Assembly: GCA_013115125.1 (NCBI GenBank)
Contig: JABANN010000104.1
Location: 1-64,000 of the forward strand
Length of the DNA: 64,000 nucleotides
From: Perkinsus olseni
Taxonomy: Eukaryota > Perkinsozoa > Perkinsida
Reading direction: 5' to 3'
Part shown: piece after piece, positions 61,446 to 64,000 of the stretch
Layout: each line of letters starts with the position of its first letter
Numbering within the stretch: the first letter of the stretch is position 1
The notes under the pieces: generated by a model
Seen by the model: only the letters and a program-made list of their open reading frames with translations
What the model was told of the DNA's origin: nothing
Databases searched by the model: none
Made by a program: the position numbers and the translations under genes

Positions 61446-63421
61446 ATGATACCTACCGGTCATGTTTTTAAGGCATGCTGCAGCACTCCCACCACCCTCC
61501 GTATGGTAGCCGCAGCCTGGTCACAGCGAGGGCTCGCCGCATGCAATCCAGCCCGTCGTCGTGTTTACTCAACTACACCCGGTAGCATGAGAGAGGCTCT
61601 GCTCTTGATACATCGGACACCATGCTCAGCGTGTCACATTGATGTAGGTAGTGATGCTGCTCCCCGGATATGGAATGATAATAAGCGAGGGGGGTCCATG
61701 GACTTTAGGAGGTCTACAGCACTAGCGCCCTACCTACCGCTCAGCAGTGCTATATCGACGAAGGTGAGCAACGTTATGGTTGCTCAATGTGAGCGGCCGT
61801 ACAGTCGCCATCACTGTTTGCAGGTGAACTCCTGTAGTGGACCATTAGGTGGTCATCGGCAGCAGGTCAGGCTATACCGCTCTTCGTCACAATACAATAT
61901 ACAACATAGCGGCCAGCAACAGCCTTCTGGCAGCGGCAATTGGTGGTCTAAAGTTATTGGTGTATCAGCTGCAGGATACGCTGTTATGAAGCTCAAAGGG
62001 TTGAAGATATTGATACCCGTATTGAAGTTCTCCAAGGCAGGGCCTTTGCTCAGCATGTGTGTATCAACACTGGCATACGGAGCTGTCTTTGGATGGCAGT
62101 AAGTAGTTCTGCAGGGACCATCCTCGGACCGTCATCGTGCCGCCATCATCATAAGGTTCGGTACGGGTATGGTTGGGTTGATATTCATCCACGAACTAGG
62201 GCATGCTCTGATGATGAGGAGGCTAGGGGTACCGACCGGCCCTATGGTGTTCATACCATTCATGGGGGCATCCGTCGAGATGCGTAAACACCCTTCTAGT
62301 GGTGAGCCATTCTCCGCCATCCTCATCCGCTCTAGCCATTCTTCATCTCTCAGCCTACCAAGAAGCCCTGATAGCTCTAGCAGGCCCAGTCCTCGGCTCC
62401 CTCGGTGTCCTCCCTATCGCTGCTTATGGTGCTGCTACAGGTACCACCCCTACAACGGGAAGTTGGATCCATTCACCGTTGCTGTCATCTCACAGGTTCC
62501 CAGCTAGCCTTCGCCCTCTCCCATTTCGGTTATATGATAAACCTATTCAACCTTCTCCCAGTGGGCCAACTGGATGGTGGTCGAGTAGCTGGAAGCCTGA
62601 ACAGATGGTTCCTGCCTGCAGGTCGGTGGGTCTGCTCTGTGCCCTTCTCAGTAGCGCTGCCTGCATAGGTTTGGCAATATGTGGTAGTATGATATACTTC
62701 ACGCCCTACTGCTCTCCCATCATGTACCTGGTGTTCCTCGGCGGCGCTTATACAACGTAAACACAGTGTAGCATCAGCGGCTGCTGCCCATGGCTGGTGG
62801 GCGTGATCTCAGGTATCAACGGTTCTTCGGTACGGGTGATATGCCACCCTACTACTACAACATGACCAATGCACAAAAAGCCTGCATATCAACAGGGTAG
62901 TAGTAGTAGTAGTTAACCCATCAACACCACATTCCGTGTTAGTGATCTGGCATAGGCACTCCCTGCCTTAGGTACTTCGGCCTGATCGCTGCCCTCATGT
63001 ATGGTATGTACGAGAATGATAAGCAAAGGAAGAGCCCTAAGCAGCTTCAGAGGGAGCTAGGCATCAACCTTGGTGGTGGCTCTTGGGGGCAGTCTCTCAT
63101 CAATCATGGTGAGAGTACAGTTGGAAGGAGCGGCGGTGATGATGATGAGGTGGGGCAAGCACCACTAACACTCCTGCTGCTACGCTAATGGTGGCTGGCC
63201 CTCCTCAGTACGGCAGAGGCCTCTGGTATGACAATGATGATGATGTCTATGGTTGGAATACCACTCCTCGCCAACATCATCATGGTTGGACTAGTACTTC
63301 CTCCGCTACGGTAACTACTGAGACCTACGACCCAGTACATGGTTGGAGGAGGACCACTACAGTATACGATGGCTCTCCACACCCATTCAACTCTACTACT
63401 TCCTCCGGGCCCTTCATCTGA
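61446..63421 (+). CDS. M50 (site-2-protease type) zinc metalloprotease, probably organelle-targeted
   Basis: Eight exons (61446-62098, 62156-62301, 62354-62440, 62496-62625, 62652-62756, 62813-62896, 62972-63149, 63209-63421) give 531 residues in phase. The long N-terminus is Arg/Ser/Ala-rich like an organelle transit peptide and is followed by a Gly/Gln stretch. The protease has HELGH (His230, Glu231, His234) and PMVFIPFMGASVEM, then EALIALAGPVLGSLGV and NLLPVGQLDGGRVAGS (the LDG zinc ligand). A membrane block follows (YFGLIAALMYGMY). Such enzymes cut within membranes. The sequence is closer to bacterial site-2 proteases than to eukaryotic S2P, which is inference. The C-terminal ~110 residues are Gly/Asp/Tyr-rich. 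Intron 4 is 26 nt in this model, with a 44-nt alternative. Intron 6 starts in a (GTA)n run. Confidence 0.83.
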
Positions 63422-63566
63422 TTTTATATACCAACATAACCTGTCATCCTTGCTCCTCATTGCCATGTTGATGTTGTGGTAATTGCAGGAGTCGATGGTC
63501 AATTAGCCTGTTTGATGACAGTTTATAGTTTTGTCACTCCAGTTTCCCTCCGCTAAGCAAGAGGCT

Positions 63567-64000
63567 ATGAGAGGGCGTAGTGGCACTCTTAGTAACATCA
63601 TCGCCCTACTTTCATGTATTCTTTCAGTCGGCGAAGTGCTCGGCCCGCTGGACACGCGCACTGCCTCCGAGTCACAGCAGCAGTCGGAGCCGCCAACATC
63701 ACCTGCGATAGGGGCCGCAGAGGTGGGACCCCAGGCCTCATCTTCTCGCCCGGAGAGCACGTCATCGTCCTACTCACCTGATACTGCTGCTACTCATCAC
63801 CACTTCCCACAGCTGGACGTAGCCAGTATACTAGGCCAAAGTAAACCGGAACAGTGAAAAAGTGATCCACGCCGTTCCAATCCTGGGGGTAGGTGCATCT
63901 CGGCTACTGAGTGACAGGAGCTACGAGAAGAGGAGTATGGCGGCCCACGAGGTAGAGTCACGTGTTAAGCAAGCCTTGCAGCAGAGAGACTACTACGGCC
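63567..64000 (+). CDS. Partial gene with signal peptide, cut by window end
   Basis: From the ATG at 63567 the frame gives MRGRSG and a hydrophobic core (NIIALLSCILSVGEVLG), a likely signal peptide. A Ser/Thr/Gln-rich region follows, and the frame closes at 63857. A GTAAAC at 63841 could start an intron. Downstream, SYEKRSMAAHEVESRVKQAL reads through to the window end as a possible next exon. No family is recognised. An in-frame ATG at 63531 is the alternative start. Confidence 0.45.

Overview
The window reads as a gene-dense nuclear segment of an alveolate protist. The most likely source is a perkinsid (Perkinsus-like). That is inference from four things: many short GT-AG introns (most 43-75 nt in the genes I could solve), a calcium-dependent protein kinase with fused EF-hands, pyrimidine-rich AG sites just upstream of start codons that resemble spliced-leader acceptors, and alveolate-like protein sequences. 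No rRNA, CRISPR array, plasmid, phage or intact transposon was seen.

Layout. From about 0.8 to 39.5 kb every gene found lies on the minus strand. In position order these are an amino-acid transporter (copy A), a LENG1/CIR-type splicing protein, the tRNA t6A enzyme Sua5, transporter copy B, a thioredoxin-like/HAD phosphatase fusion, a WWE-TDP1 fusion, a FASTK/heptatricopeptide-like protein, a duplicated SUN-COG3 two-gene module, an FUSC/ArAE-type transporter, MON1, three poorly recognised genes, a RING E3 ligase and an RMD1/RMND1 (DUF155) protein. The strand then switches. Ribosomal protein L31e and SNU13 are on plus (40.4-41.6 kb). A 1.5-kb gene-poor stretch with a strong hairpin follows. HemB, a CDPK, a Myb/SANT-type acidic protein, Timeless/Tof1 and a 78-aa membrane protein are on minus (43.2-53.5 kb). 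RraA-like aldolase, two low-complexity proteins, MSH5, an M50 site-2-type protease and a truncated gene are on plus (53.9 kb to the end).

Where exon boundaries are listed I solved them by hand, requiring GT-AG ends and phase continuity, so those models keep an open frame throughout. Where only a range is given, the family is supported but the exon structure is not. Themes are DNA repair and replication (TDP1, MSH5, Timeless), endomembrane traffic (COG3, MON1, SUN proteins), translation and splicing housekeeping (L31e, SNU13, LENG1, Sua5), and transport. They share strand and spacing rather than an obvious pathway.

Most worth a second look: the WWE-TDP1 fusion; the CxxC-less thioredoxin-like/HAD fusion; the tandem SUN-COG3 module with a 787-bp identical tract between copies; a second identical tract, introns included, between the transporter copies; candidate 26-28-nt introns; a 26-bp imperfect hairpin in a gene-poor strand-switch region; and a bacterial-type RraA gene carrying three introns.
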